From NCBI GenBank assembly GCA_002366835.1, contig DFBZ01000091.1, forward strand, positions 1 through 12,310: a stretch of 12,310 bases of DNA, read 5' to 3'. The position numbers were made by a program, and so were the translations under genes. The notes under the pieces were generated by a model that saw only the letters and a program-made list of their open reading frames with translations, was not told the origin of the DNA and searched no databases. Origin of the DNA: Gammaproteobacteria bacterium UBA3067. Lineage in GTDB: Bacteria; Pseudomonadota; Gammaproteobacteria; Pseudomonadales; UBA3067. This document shows positions 1 to 7,021 of this stretch, in pieces (position 1 is the stretch's first letter; each line of letters starts with the position of its first letter).

Positions 1-66
1 GGCGAAGGAAAGCTGCATTTATCTATGAGGCAGTCTGGCCCCGTTGTTATCCCGCTCGCACCATGA
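1..66 (+). CDS. C-terminal tail of an unidentified plus-strand protein (partial)
   Basis: Frame 1 is open from the window edge to a TGA at 64-66 and encodes 21 residues ending in GPVVIPLAP. The alternation of polar and hydrophobic residues looks like the last beta strands of a folded domain. A strong plus-direction terminator at 159-194 supports a plus-strand gene ending here. The tail vaguely resembles the C-terminus of LpxH (UDP-2,3-diacylglucosamine pyrophosphatase), which lies near glnS in some relatives, but 21 residues cannot decide this. Frame 3 is also open, to a stop at 90-92, so the frame choice is uncertain. Confidence 0.3.
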   Translation, partial: GEGKLHLSMRQSGPVVIPLAP

Positions 67-158
67 AAATCCTTGTCTCTACCTTGCTTTAAGCAAACTG
101 ATTCCTTTTAGAATATTAAGGGCTTCATTTAGCTGGTAGTCTACGTATAGTCAATGTT

Positions 159-194
159 CGGCCCGGCTTGGTCAGGCGGGCCGTTTCTGTTTTT
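159..194 (+). terminator. Rho-independent terminator of the plus-strand gene at the left edge
   Basis: A perfect 7-bp GC-only stem (CGGCCCG at 159-165 with CGGGCCG at 177-183) with an 11-nt loop is followed by the T-rich run TTTCTGTTTTT. The T-tract exists only in the plus direction. Its last bases overlap the glnS stop codon (193-195), so the two convergent genes share this site. On the minus strand the same stem lacks a U-tract, so it would be at best a weak terminator for glnS. Confidence 0.8.
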
Positions 195-1863
195 AAGAAG
201 CGGATTTTGACCAAGTGTCTTTTAATGCAACGGTGAGGTTAAATACTTTTTTCTCAGGTGAGCTGTACTTAGAGTCTAGGCAGAAATAACCCTCACGCTC
301 AAACTGGTAGCCTTGAGCTAGTTTCGCGTTCACCAAGCTGCTTTCCAGTCTACAGTCTTTTAATATGGTTAATGAATTTTCACTTATGCTGTCCTCAAAG
401 TTTGCTGCTGTTTCGGGAGTGGTATCGGAAAAAAGGCAGCCATAAAGGCGAACTTCTGCCGGAATGCTCTCTGTGGCGGATACCCAATGGATTACGCCAC
501 GTACTTTGCGTCCCTCTGGTTTTTTGCCTAGAGTCTCAGGGTCGTAGGTGCAGCGCAGTTCTACTATATTGCCGTTCTCATCTTTTTTCGCCTCATGGCA
601 TTTGATGACGTAACCATAGCGAAGCCGCACTTCTCCACCGAGTACAAGTCGCTTATATTTTCTATTGGCTTCTTCTCGAAAGTCGTCCTGGTCGATATAA
701 ATTTCTCGTGTAAAGGGAAGTGGGCGTGTGCCCATGGCCTCATTTTGTGGGTGATTTGGCGCATTAAGGGTTTCTGTTTTGTCGTTATCAAAGTTTTCGA
801 TAACCAGTTTTATTGGTTTTAGCACTCCCATTACTCTGAAGGCATTGTCACCGAGGTCGTCACGAATACAGGACTCTAGCATGGCCATTTCGATAGAATT
901 GTCTACTTTCGTTACCCCTATGCGCTTACAGAACTCTCTAATGGATGCAGGTGTGAATCCGCGACGGCGCAAACCGGAAAGTGTTGGCATGCGCGGATCA
1001 CTCCAGCCATCGACATACCCTTTGTCGACGAGTAGTTTAAGCTTTCTTTTGCTGACTATCGTGTGCTGTAGAGATAAGCGGGAAAACTCGATTTGCTGAG
1101 GGTGACCTACGTCCAGCTGATCTAAATACCAGTCATATAAAGGACGATGGTCGGCAAATTCCAAGGTGCACAGGGAGTGAGTAATTCCCTCCAAGGCGTC
1201 GGAAATACAATGGGCGAAATCGTACATAGGATAGATGCACCACTTGTCCCCTGTTTGATGATGGCTTATTTTTCGTATGCGATAAATGGTGGGGTCACGC
1301 ATATTCATATTTGGTGAGGCCATGTCTATTTTGGCACGAAGTACGGCGCTTCCCTCTTCCTGTTCCCCATTTTTCATTGTAGAGAATAAGCGAAGGTTTT
1401 CTTCTATGCTTCGATCGCGGTAAGGGCTATTCTTTCCTGCTTCAGTTAGGGTGCCTCTATACTCTCTTACCTGGTCGGCATTCAACTCGCAGACATAGGC
1501 TTTGCCTTGCTTGATAAGCGCTACCGCGAGATCGTAAAATTTATCGAAATAGTTGGAGGCGTAGTATTCTTTCGCCCCCCAATCAAAGCCCAGCCAGCGA
1601 ACATCTTCCTTGATGGCGTCTATATACTCCTGCTCCTCTTTGCTCGGATTGGTATCATCGAAGCGGAGATTGCAGGTGCCTTGGTACTCTTCCGCTATCC
1701 CAAAATTAAGGCAGATTGATTTTGCGTGGCCAATATGTAGATATCCATTTGGTTCGGGGGGGAAGCGGGTGGCTACTTTGCCATTGTTTTTATTGTTTGA
1801 GAGATCTTCTGCAACAATGTGGCGTATAAAGTTGGCGGAGCGCTTGGTTTCTGTTTCAGTCAT
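193..1863 (-). CDS. glnS: Glutaminyl-tRNA synthetase (GlnRS)
   Basis: This cytoplasmic class I aminoacyl-tRNA synthetase charges tRNA-Gln with glutamine using ATP. At 556 residues it has the usual bacterial length (E. coli about 554). The Rossmann catalytic domain comes first, with the PPEPNGYLHIGHAKS signature and HIGH at residues 43-46. The second ATP-binding motif, the KMSKS loop, is the GlnRS-type VSKRK at 270-274. It is followed by DPRMPTLSGLRRRGF and CKRIGVTK, both strongly GlnRS-like, and then by the two beta-barrel anticodon-binding domains at the C-terminus. The Val at the start of the loop replaces the Met I recall in E. coli and is conservative. The start has a modest Shine-Dalgarno (AAGG about 12 nt upstream). 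The gene is divergent from the GST gene across a 108-bp shared control region. The whole chain is intact, so it should be an active housekeeping enzyme. Confidence 0.98.
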   Translation of the reverse strand: MTETETKRSANFIRHIVAEDLSNNKNNGKVATRFPPEPNGYLHIGHAKSICLNFGIAEEYQGTCNLRFDDTNPSKEEQEYIDAIKEDVRWLGFDWGAKEYYASNYFDKFYDLAVALIKQGKAYVCELNADQVREYRGTLTEAGKNSPYRDRSIEENLRLFSTMKNGEQEEGSAVLRAKIDMASPNMNMRDPTIYRIRKISHHQTGDKWCIYPMYDFAHCISDALEGITHSLCTLEFADHRPLYDWYLDQLDVGHPQQIEFSRLSLQHTIVSKRKLKLLVDKGYVDGWSDPRMPTLSGLRRRGFTPASIREFCKRIGVTKVDNSIEMAMLESCIRDDLGDNAFRVMGVLKPIKLVIENFDNDKTETLNAPNHPQNEAMGTRPLPFTREIYIDQDDFREEANRKYKRLVLGGEVRLRYGYVIKCHEAKKDENGNIVELRCTYDPETLGKKPEGRKVRGVIHWVSATESIPAEVRLYGCLFSDTTPETAANFEDSISENSLTILKDCRLESSLVNAKLAQGYQFEREGYFCLDSKYSSPEKKVFNLTVALKDTWSKSAS

Positions 1864-1910
1864 AGTGCAAAATGCCTTAAAGTGTTATGTCTGCTCAAGC
1901 TGTGGTTGGG

Positions 1911-1938
1911 CTGACCTTTCGTATCGAATAAATATAAC
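1911..1938 (+). promoter_or_regulatory. Possible sigma70-type promoter for the GST gene
   Basis: In the glnS/GST divergent spacer, CTGACC (4 of 6 to the -35 consensus) at 1911-1916 is followed after 16 bp by TATAAC (5 of 6 to the -10 consensus) at 1933-1938. The GST start codon lies 33 bp downstream with AGGA in between as a Shine-Dalgarno. This is a match by eye only. Confidence 0.35.
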
Positions 1939-1971
1939 AGAGTATTTTACAACATCGACAGGAACTTACCT

Positions 1972-2633
1972 ATGACAACCGTATATGGCGCACCACTTTC
2001 TCCTTTTGTTCGTAAGGTATTGATGGCGCTGGAAATTAAGAATATAGCTTATGAGCTTGAGAATGTGGCACCGGGTGCTATTCCGGAAGGGTATGATGCC
2101 TTGCACCCGTTACGCAAAATCCCTTCATTCAAGGATGATTTAATCACCCTGTGTGACTCTTCGGTTATCTGTGACTACCTGGCAAATCGTTACCCAAGCG
2201 CTTCAATTTACCCTAAGGATATAGTTCTACGTGCGAAAGCTTTGTGGTTGGAGGAATACGCAGATAGTAAGATTATTGCGGTGCTTGGTCGCCCATTTTT
2301 TATAAGCGAGTCGTCACCAAAGGGATGATGGGGCAGGATATTGATGAGGCGCAAATCGAAAGGCATATAGAAACGGAGGTGCCGCCAGTTTTTAATTATC
2401 TCGAATCGCAAACCGCTGAAGAGGGTTATCTGATCGGCGATAGTTTATCCATCGCGGATATAAGTGTTGTCTCTCATTTTATTAATGCTGGTTATGCAGG
2501 CTTTAAGGTTGATGTAAGCCGATGGCCCTTGCTTTCGAGTTATATCGAACGAATGTTGTGTCAAAAGCCGTTTCAGCTTCGCCTAGAACAAGATGCTAAG
2601 GTTTTAAGCCGGTTGTTAAAGAAGACTTCCTGA
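1972..2633 (+). pseudogene. Glutathione S-transferase family protein, interrupted by a one-base frameshift
   Basis: The first reading frame (1972-2328, 118 residues) is the N-terminal thioredoxin-like GST domain. It shows the SPFVRKV start of helix 1 with a candidate catalytic Ser, the KIPSF cis-Pro strand, and DSSVICDYL, the glutathione-contacting loop. The second frame (to 2633) is the all-helical GST C-terminal domain, with the IGDSLSIADI N-capping motif. The frames join cleanly at a T6 run (2296-2301). Reading one extra T there, or a -1 slip, gives ...GRPFFYKRVVTKGMMGQD..., the sequence expected of the family, and a normal total of 220 residues. A Shine-Dalgarno (AGGA) precedes the start. 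The ATG at 2325 overlapping the first TGA is probably not a genuine second start, because that would omit conserved residues before it. The cause could be a sequencing indel, a recent inactivating mutation or, less likely, programmed slippage. Confidence 0.85.
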
Positions 2634-2688
2634 AGTAGGTTTTAAGAGTGTGAACGGTTCATATTGCTTTATTGTCGGCACCTGGGGC

Positions 2689-2710
2689 CGTGATAAGGAG
2701 CTCACGTTTT
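2689..2710 (+). terminator. Weak possible terminator downstream of the GST gene
   Basis: CGTGA at 2689-2693 pairs with TCACG at 2702-2706 around an 8-nt loop and is followed directly by TTTT. The stem is short, so this is a weak call. Its place about 55 bp after the GST stop fits. Confidence 0.3.
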
Positions 2711-2730
2711 GATAAGTCTTTGAAAGAGCT

Positions 2731-3054
2731 TCACCCTGTTGGTTCAGTAGTAGAAAAACGCTTTCTTTGAGCTATCTTTAGTCGCAACTGGAATCGATAA
2801 AGAGCTTTTTGATTAATCCAATCGGTGCTGCCTTGTAATTGTGGGGCTAGCTCAGCCTTATCCATGGGTGAGCTATTTGCTCTGTAAGTGGATTCTAAAA
2901 AGTTTTTTGAGTATGCGCTTAACGACGGGGGTATAGAGCTAACATTCAGTAAAAATAATGTGAAGTCAGGTCTCAAAACTGTTTGGTTTGCGCTGCGTTT
3001 GTCACCGCGCATTGCTTCGTAGGCAGGCTTGTTATAAACAGTGCTATCGGGCAC
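2731..3054 (-). CDS. Doubtful small hypothetical protein or gene remnant
   Basis: An open frame of 107 residues with a GTG start and no clear Shine-Dalgarno. I do not recognise it as a whole. The stretch LAPQLQGSTDWINQKAL recalls the segment just before the first strand in TlpA/DipZ-like thioredoxin-fold proteins (typically APELxGxxxWINSxPL). However, no redox CxxC or following strand is seen in this frame before the stop. It could be a decayed redoxin-like gene or a chance open frame in intergenic DNA. It overlaps only the unlikely 5' extension of the neighbouring plus-strand gene. Confidence 0.2.
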   Translation of the reverse strand: MPDSTVYNKPAYEAMRGDKRSANQTVLRPDFTLFLLNVSSIPPSLSAYSKNFLESTYRANSSPMDKAELAPQLQGSTDWINQKALYRFQLRLKIAQRKRFSTTEPTG

Positions 3055-3086
3055 TATGTCTTGCTTATCTGAATAACATTCAAAAT

Positions 3087-4124
3087 ATGGTTAGAAGTAT
3101 AATTAAACCAGAAGCGCAATTGAATAAGCAGCAATCGGCATTAATATGGATTCTGTCTGACGGGCTTCTCGGTCATGAGAATCAAAGTGTCGGTATCAGC
3201 AGGGCTCTCGAAAGTGAGCTGCCGTACGAACAAGTAGTGATTCGATTTCAATTGCGTTACAAAATATTGAGGCCGCTCATGCGTGCCTTGGCAAACTTCT
3301 TTCCTCTCCTACTTAACCGTTTTACACTTAAGCTTTTTTATCGTCACGACACTCTTCCTCTCGGTGTGCCGGTTCTTATCCTTTCTGCAGGTGGCAACAC
3401 GCTATTTGCGAACGCGGCAATTGCCAGAATATATGGCACTTCGAATGTATTTAGTGGCACGACCAAAGGATATAGTCATAAGCTTGTTCGTCTGATATTT
3501 ACGGTGAGCCCTCTAGAGGACTCGACTAATAACGTTGTGCTTGATTTGCCGCCAGCTAACTTCAGCGCAGCTCCAGAGTTAGATGCGGCGAAACCTTTCA
3601 AGCGGCCTTATGCACTACTGATTGGAGGAGAAGGCGCTGGTTATCACTATCAGACTGCCGACTGGCAGTTGCTTGCGGCAGCTCTCGGTGAAATTTCTCA
3701 ACGTGAAGGAGTAAATTGGTTGCTTACCACCTCTCGTCGTACGGGAGAGCAAAGTGAAAATTTGCTGCGCTCAGTTGTTCCTTCTGAGTGCTGTGAACAG
3801 GCTGTCTGGTATGCCACTAAACCTGCCAAGGTGGTGAAGATGTTTTTAAGTGAGTGCGAGGCCGTATTTTGTACGGAAGATAGTCTGACTATGGTTTCCG
3901 AAGCCATTTATGCGCACAAACCGGTTATCACGCTACAACCTGAAGTGATGCAGCCTGACTCTAATGATGCCAGGGCCTTGCAAAAATATGCAGAGCTGGG
4001 CTTTATTCGTCGCCTGAAAATTACCGAGCTCGCTGGTTTTTCTGTTTCTGAGCAGGAGTTTTGCCAAGTTTATCCGGATATTAATGCGCAAATAAGGCAA
4101 GCAGTACTAGAGCGCTGCTTATGA
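3087..4124 (+). CDS. ELM1-family (mitochondrial fission ELM1-like, formerly DUF1022) GT-B-like protein
   Basis: A protein of 345 residues from the ATG at 3087. The N-terminus WILSDGLLGHENQSVG (residues 21-36) matches the bacterial ELM1-like family, which begins close to a strand followed by DGKxGHxNQ. Further landmarks are LSAGGNTLFANA and, in the C-terminal half, TEDS at 263-266 followed by MVSEAIYAHKPVITLQP. The last is a GT-B-type second domain that resembles the nucleotide-sugar-binding half of glycosyltransferases. The plant ELM1 protein recruits fission machinery. The bacterial members have no established reaction that I know of, and a glycosyltransferase-like role is inferred from the fold and the neighbour. 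I chose the ATG at 3087 because the upstream open frame (from TTG at 2988) adds 33 non-family residues, although no clear Shine-Dalgarno precedes 3087. The stop overlaps the next gene's start by 4 bp (ATGA), suggesting translational coupling. Confidence 0.8.
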   Translation: MVRSIIKPEAQLNKQQSALIWILSDGLLGHENQSVGISRALESELPYEQVVIRFQLRYKILRPLMRALANFFPLLLNRFTLKLFYRHDTLPLGVPVLILSAGGNTLFANAAIARIYGTSNVFSGTTKGYSHKLVRLIFTVSPLEDSTNNVVLDLPPANFSAAPELDAAKPFKRPYALLIGGEGAGYHYQTADWQLLAAALGEISQREGVNWLLTTSRRTGEQSENLLRSVVPSECCEQAVWYATKPAKVVKMFLSECEAVFCTEDSLTMVSEAIYAHKPVITLQPEVMQPDSNDARALQKYAELGFIRRLKITELAGFSVSEQEFCQVYPDINAQIRQAVLERCL

Positions 4125-5197
4125 AGGAGAAAAAAAAGCGCATGCTTTGGTGGGGGCGTTTTGGGAATTATGGCCCGGACTACCCAAGGAACCGCACGTT
4201 GATGCAGTGTTTGAGCAACCTGGGTTGGGAGATTATTGAATATCAACCTCGCATTTCTGCACTGGCGCATCTTGAGGCGGTTGTGCATTCTTTTGAAAAT
4301 ATCACTGTCGTATGGGTGCCTTGTTTTCGTCAGCGTGATGTGGCTGCTGCTGCAAAATGGGCGCAGTGTCGGCAGGTGCCGTTGATTTTTGATCCGCTTA
4401 TTAGCGCCTATGACAAGAGAGTGAATGAGCGCAAAAAATTCTCGGCGAATTCAAAAGCCGCCCAGAAAATTTTACGCTGGGAAAGCAGGCTTTTTGCTAA
4501 GGCTGATTTTGTTATTGCTGATACCCTGTGCCATCAGGATTACTTTGAAAAAACGTTGGCTTGTGATCGGCAACGCATCGTAGTTCTTCCCGTTTCTGCG
4601 GAAGAATCCCTGTTTTATCCTGAACCAACTCCTTTAAAGAAAAAGCCTGATGTGTTGTTTTTTGGTACTTTTATTGGTTTGCAAGGGGCAAAGTATATTG
4701 CTGAATCTATTCAATACTACCAAGGCCCTGCTATTACTCTAAGGTTTCTTGGCGCTGGGCCGGAGCATGATGAGGTCAAAAGTACGGCATTAATGCACGA
4801 GAACGAAAGTGTAGCAGTCACTTTTGAAGACTGGATCCCATTTACTAAACTGGCAGATAAAATTCGCAGCGCTCAGATTTGTTTAGGAGTATTTGGTACT
4901 GGAGAAAAATCATTTCGGGTGATCCCCAATAAGGTTTATCAAGCTCTGGCTTGCGATAAGCTGGTTGTGACCATGAAGGGTGATGCATATCCTGATATGC
5001 CGGAAAATGGGCCCGGTGGGTTTTACTGGTGTCAAGCGGGCGATCCGCAGGATATTGCCGAGCAATTGAAATCAGCAGTGACGGACTACTTAGAGGGCGA
5101 AGCGGTGCAGGGGAAGGCCCGTTCACTTTACGATAACTATTTCTCCAACTCAATAGTCAGTGAGCGCCTGCATAAAATGTTAAATCATTTTGGGTGA
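4121..5197 (+). CDS. Glycosyltransferase, GT-B fold, family 4-like
   Basis: This predicted cytoplasmic sugar transferase has 358 residues and no signal peptide or membrane segment. The N-terminal half has the acceptor-domain pattern: MLWWGRFGNYGPDYPRNR near the start, strands VVWVPCF and VPLIFDPL, and ADFVIADT, typical of the interdomain strand. The C-terminal half is the donor-binding domain: PDVLFFGTF, then LRFLGAGPE, then VTFEDWIPF, and RVIPNKVYQALACDKLVVT (from residue 266), where GT4 enzymes bind the nucleotide sugar. Donor and acceptor cannot be told from the sequence. The ATG at 4121 overlaps the upstream stop. However, a strong AAGGAG lies just inside the gene (4124-4129), 12 nt before an in-frame ATG at 4142, so translation may begin at Met8 (351 residues). 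The last stop is 19 bp from the convergent TRAP operon. Confidence 0.85.
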   Translation: MKEKKKRMLWWGRFGNYGPDYPRNRTLMQCLSNLGWEIIEYQPRISALAHLEAVVHSFENITVVWVPCFRQRDVAAAAKWAQCRQVPLIFDPLISAYDKRVNERKKFSANSKAAQKILRWESRLFAKADFVIADTLCHQDYFEKTLACDRQRIVVLPVSAEESLFYPEPTPLKKKPDVLFFGTFIGLQGAKYIAESIQYYQGPAITLRFLGAGPEHDEVKSTALMHENESVAVTFEDWIPFTKLADKIRSAQICLGVFGTGEKSFRVIPNKVYQALACDKLVVTMKGDAYPDMPENGPGGFYWCQAGDPQDIAEQLKSAVTDYLEGEAVQGKARSLYDNYFSNSIVSERLHKMLNHFG

Positions 5198-5216
5198 GCC
5201 GCTCGGCGCTGAATCG

Positions 5217-6500
5217 TTATTTGTCGATAAAGAAGAATGTCAGTGCGGGCACAAAGGTGATAACTAGCACTGCTGCCATCAGTACAAGCATGTAAGGCAG
5301 GGTGGCTCGATATAATTCTGTGATGGGCTTATTAAAACGGTAACTGGCAATGAAAAGGTTCATGCCTACGGGCGGAGTAAAGTAGCCAATTTGCATATTG
5401 GCGAGGAAAATAATACCTAGGTGAACAGGGTCGATGCCATAACCAATTGCGACAGGCAGTAGTAGAGGCACCATGATTACGATGGCTGAAAATATATCCA
5501 GTATCGCACCCAGTATCAGCAAGATAATATTTAGCAAGATGAGGAATGTGAGTTTGTCATTTATGGAGCTTTGAATAAGCTCAAACAAGCGAGTGGGAAC
5601 TTCGGCGTCAACAAGGAAGTTGGTGAATGCGAGGGATACTCCCAGTATTAATAGAATACCGCCCACAACCATCATGGATTCCTGCATGATTGCAGGAAGT
5701 TCTTTGACGCGGATCTCTTTGTAGAGGATTAGCTCCATCACCAGCACATAAAGAGCCGTTGCAGCGGCAGCTTCGGAGACGGCAAAAAACCCGCCATAAA
5801 TACCGCCAAGCACGAAAATGGGCATGGGGATCTCCCAACGAGCATCCCAAAGCGCTGCTCTGGCTTCGCTCCACGAGAAAGGGGTGAGGGGAATCGGGTT
5901 ATCGCGATTGGCCCATAAGCTATAAAGGCCTAGTAACAGAATCATTAAGATAGCAGGAAGTATGCCGGCAACAAAAAGGGTTTTAATCTGTACTTCCTCA
6001 CCGTAACCCATTTGTTGGGCAATAATACCGTAGAGAATGAGCGGTAACGAAGGAGGAAGTAATAACCCCAGGCTGCCGGAAGTGGTGACCAGGCCGAGGC
6101 TGAATCGTTCTGGGTATTGGGCCTTGGTGAGTGCGGGTAATAACAGAGCACCAATGGCTACAATGGTTACACCTGAAGCCCCCGTAAATGCGGTAAAAAA
6201 TGCGCAGGTGAGCAGTGCGACTATAGCAAGGCCGCTAGGCATCCAGCCGAAAAATGCCGAGGTCAGGCGTACGATTCTTGAAGAAGTGTTCCCTTCAGCC
6301 AGCAGATAACCTGTAAAAGTAAATAGTGGTAACGCTAGAAGAAGGGGGGTTTCGGTGATGCGGTATAGCTCAATGGTAATAACGGAGAGGGGGACTTCCT
6401 GGGCGTAAAAGCCCAACATGGCTGCGGCTAAGATAACAGCGAAAAGTGGTGCGCCGATCAGCGCGGCCAGCAGTATTGCACTCCCTATTGCGATAAACAT
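5217..6500 (-). CDS. dctM: TRAP transporter large membrane subunit, DctM family
   Basis: The 427-residue translocation subunit of a tripartite ATP-independent periplasmic (TRAP) transporter, which uses an ion gradient rather than ATP. Its length is typical of unfused DctM. Nearly the whole chain is hydrophobic, with about 12 membrane segments. Signature stretches are PLFTFTGYLLAEG (59-71), FFGWMPSGLAIVALL (83-97) and SGSLGLLLPPSLPLILYG (141-158), plus the matching second-half repeat with IGYFTPPVGMNLFIA. It starts 2 bp after the DctQ stop and is the last gene of the operon. No clear terminator is visible in the 19 bp before the convergent glycosyltransferase gene. The symbol is the family name; the substrate need not be C4-dicarboxylate. 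Confidence 0.95.
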   Translation of the reverse strand: MFIAIGSAILLAALIGAPLFAVILAAAMLGFYAQEVPLSVITIELYRITETPLLLALPLFTFTGYLLAEGNTSSRIVRLTSAFFGWMPSGLAIVALLTCAFFTAFTGASGVTIVAIGALLLPALTKAQYPERFSLGLVTTSGSLGLLLPPSLPLILYGIIAQQMGYGEEVQIKTLFVAGILPAILMILLLGLYSLWANRDNPIPLTPFSWSEARAALWDARWEIPMPIFVLGGIYGGFFAVSEAAAATALYVLVMELILYKEIRVKELPAIMQESMMVVGGILLILGVSLAFTNFLVDAEVPTRLFELIQSSINDKLTFLILLNIILLILGAILDIFSAIVIMVPLLLPVAIGYGIDPVHLGIIFLANMQIGYFTPPVGMNLFIASYRFNKPITELYRATLPYMLVLMAAVLVITFVPALTFFFIDK

Positions 6501-6502
6501 AA

Positions 6503-7021
6503 TTAATCCTTGCTTAAATCAGGGCAGGCTGCAGGTGAGAAGATAATCATAAAAAAGCAGATAGAGAAGCGCAGGGTTAATACGATGAAAGTAATCGGGA
6601 TAATCAGTTCGAAGGCCCAGGTGGGTATGCCTGCGAAGGCAATGCTGCCATCTTCTAGTTCGAGCAAAATGAAATCTATGCTGTAGTAGGTCATGATGCC
6701 GCAAACCACGGTGGTGAAGAGGTTGCTTAAGGCGCGGAATAAACGCAGTACTTGAAAACTGACCCACGGAGAAAGAATGTCAATGGCAATGTGGGCATTG
6801 CTTCTTGCTGCCACCATGGCACCCGAAAGCGCCACCCATATCACCATTACCCGTAGAAGCGCATCCCCCCAGACTATGCCGGTATCAAAAAAATTACGCA
6901 GCAAAATCTGTGCGACAGCCAACAATATCATCCCCAGCAGGATGGAGGCCAAAATGCCATCCTCTAGCCAGTGAACCCGGCGCAGCAGTTTCCCCGCTAC
7001 GGAGTCCTGGAAGTGGCTCAC
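6503..7021 (-). CDS. dctQ: TRAP transporter small membrane subunit, DctQ family
   Basis: A 172-residue inner-membrane protein with four predicted transmembrane helices (about residues 20-41, 53-72, 95-115 and 132-158), the standard DctQ layout. WGDALLRVMVIWVALSGAMVAAR with SNAHIAID following is the usual conserved region of the family. DctQ associates with DctM and is needed for transport. The start codon overlaps the stop of the binding-protein gene by 4 bp, and the stop is 2 bp before dctM, so all three are translationally coupled. The tail after the last helix is short. The substrate cannot be inferred from this subunit. Confidence 0.93.
   Translation of the reverse strand: MSHFQDSVAGKLLRRVHWLEDGILASILLGMILLAVAQILLRNFFDTGIVWGDALLRVMVIWVALSGAMVAARSNAHIAIDILSPWVSFQVLRLFRALSNLFTTVVCGIMTYYSIDFILLELEDGSIAFAGIPTWAFELIIPITFIVLTLRFSICFFMIIFSPAACPDLSKD

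Larger units (their letters stand above)
2634..3086. other. Gap without a convincing gene between GST and the ELM1-family gene
   Basis: About 450 bp with no confident coding sequence. It holds the weak hairpin at 2689-2710, one doubtful minus-strand reading frame (2731-3054), and the upstream region of the ELM1-family gene. The plus frame of that gene stays open back to a TTG at 2988, but the extra residues are Cys- and Arg-rich and do not resemble the family's N-terminus. I found no clear promoter, repeat or mobile-element end. Confidence 0.5.

Noticed and set aside
1045..1054. Substitution in the GlnRS KMSKS loop (VSKRK) as a sign of altered enzyme
   Set aside because: GlnRS enzymes normally have a SKRK-type loop, Val for Met is conservative, and the rest of the protein is intact.
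2325..2633. Second half of the GST gene as an independent gene starting at an ATG that overlaps the preceding stop
   Set aside because: The family sequence continues upstream of this ATG in the same frame (YKRVVTKG) and joins the first half at the T6 run, so a single frameshifted gene is simpler.
2988..3086. N-terminal extension of the ELM1-family protein from a TTG
   Set aside because: The 33 extra residues are rich in Cys, Arg and Tyr, do not look like the family N-terminus, and have no Shine-Dalgarno.
5198..5216. GCCG-CT-CGGC dyad between the convergent glycosyltransferase and dctM genes as a bidirectional terminator
   Set aside because: The loop would be only 2 nt and there is no T-tract on either strand.
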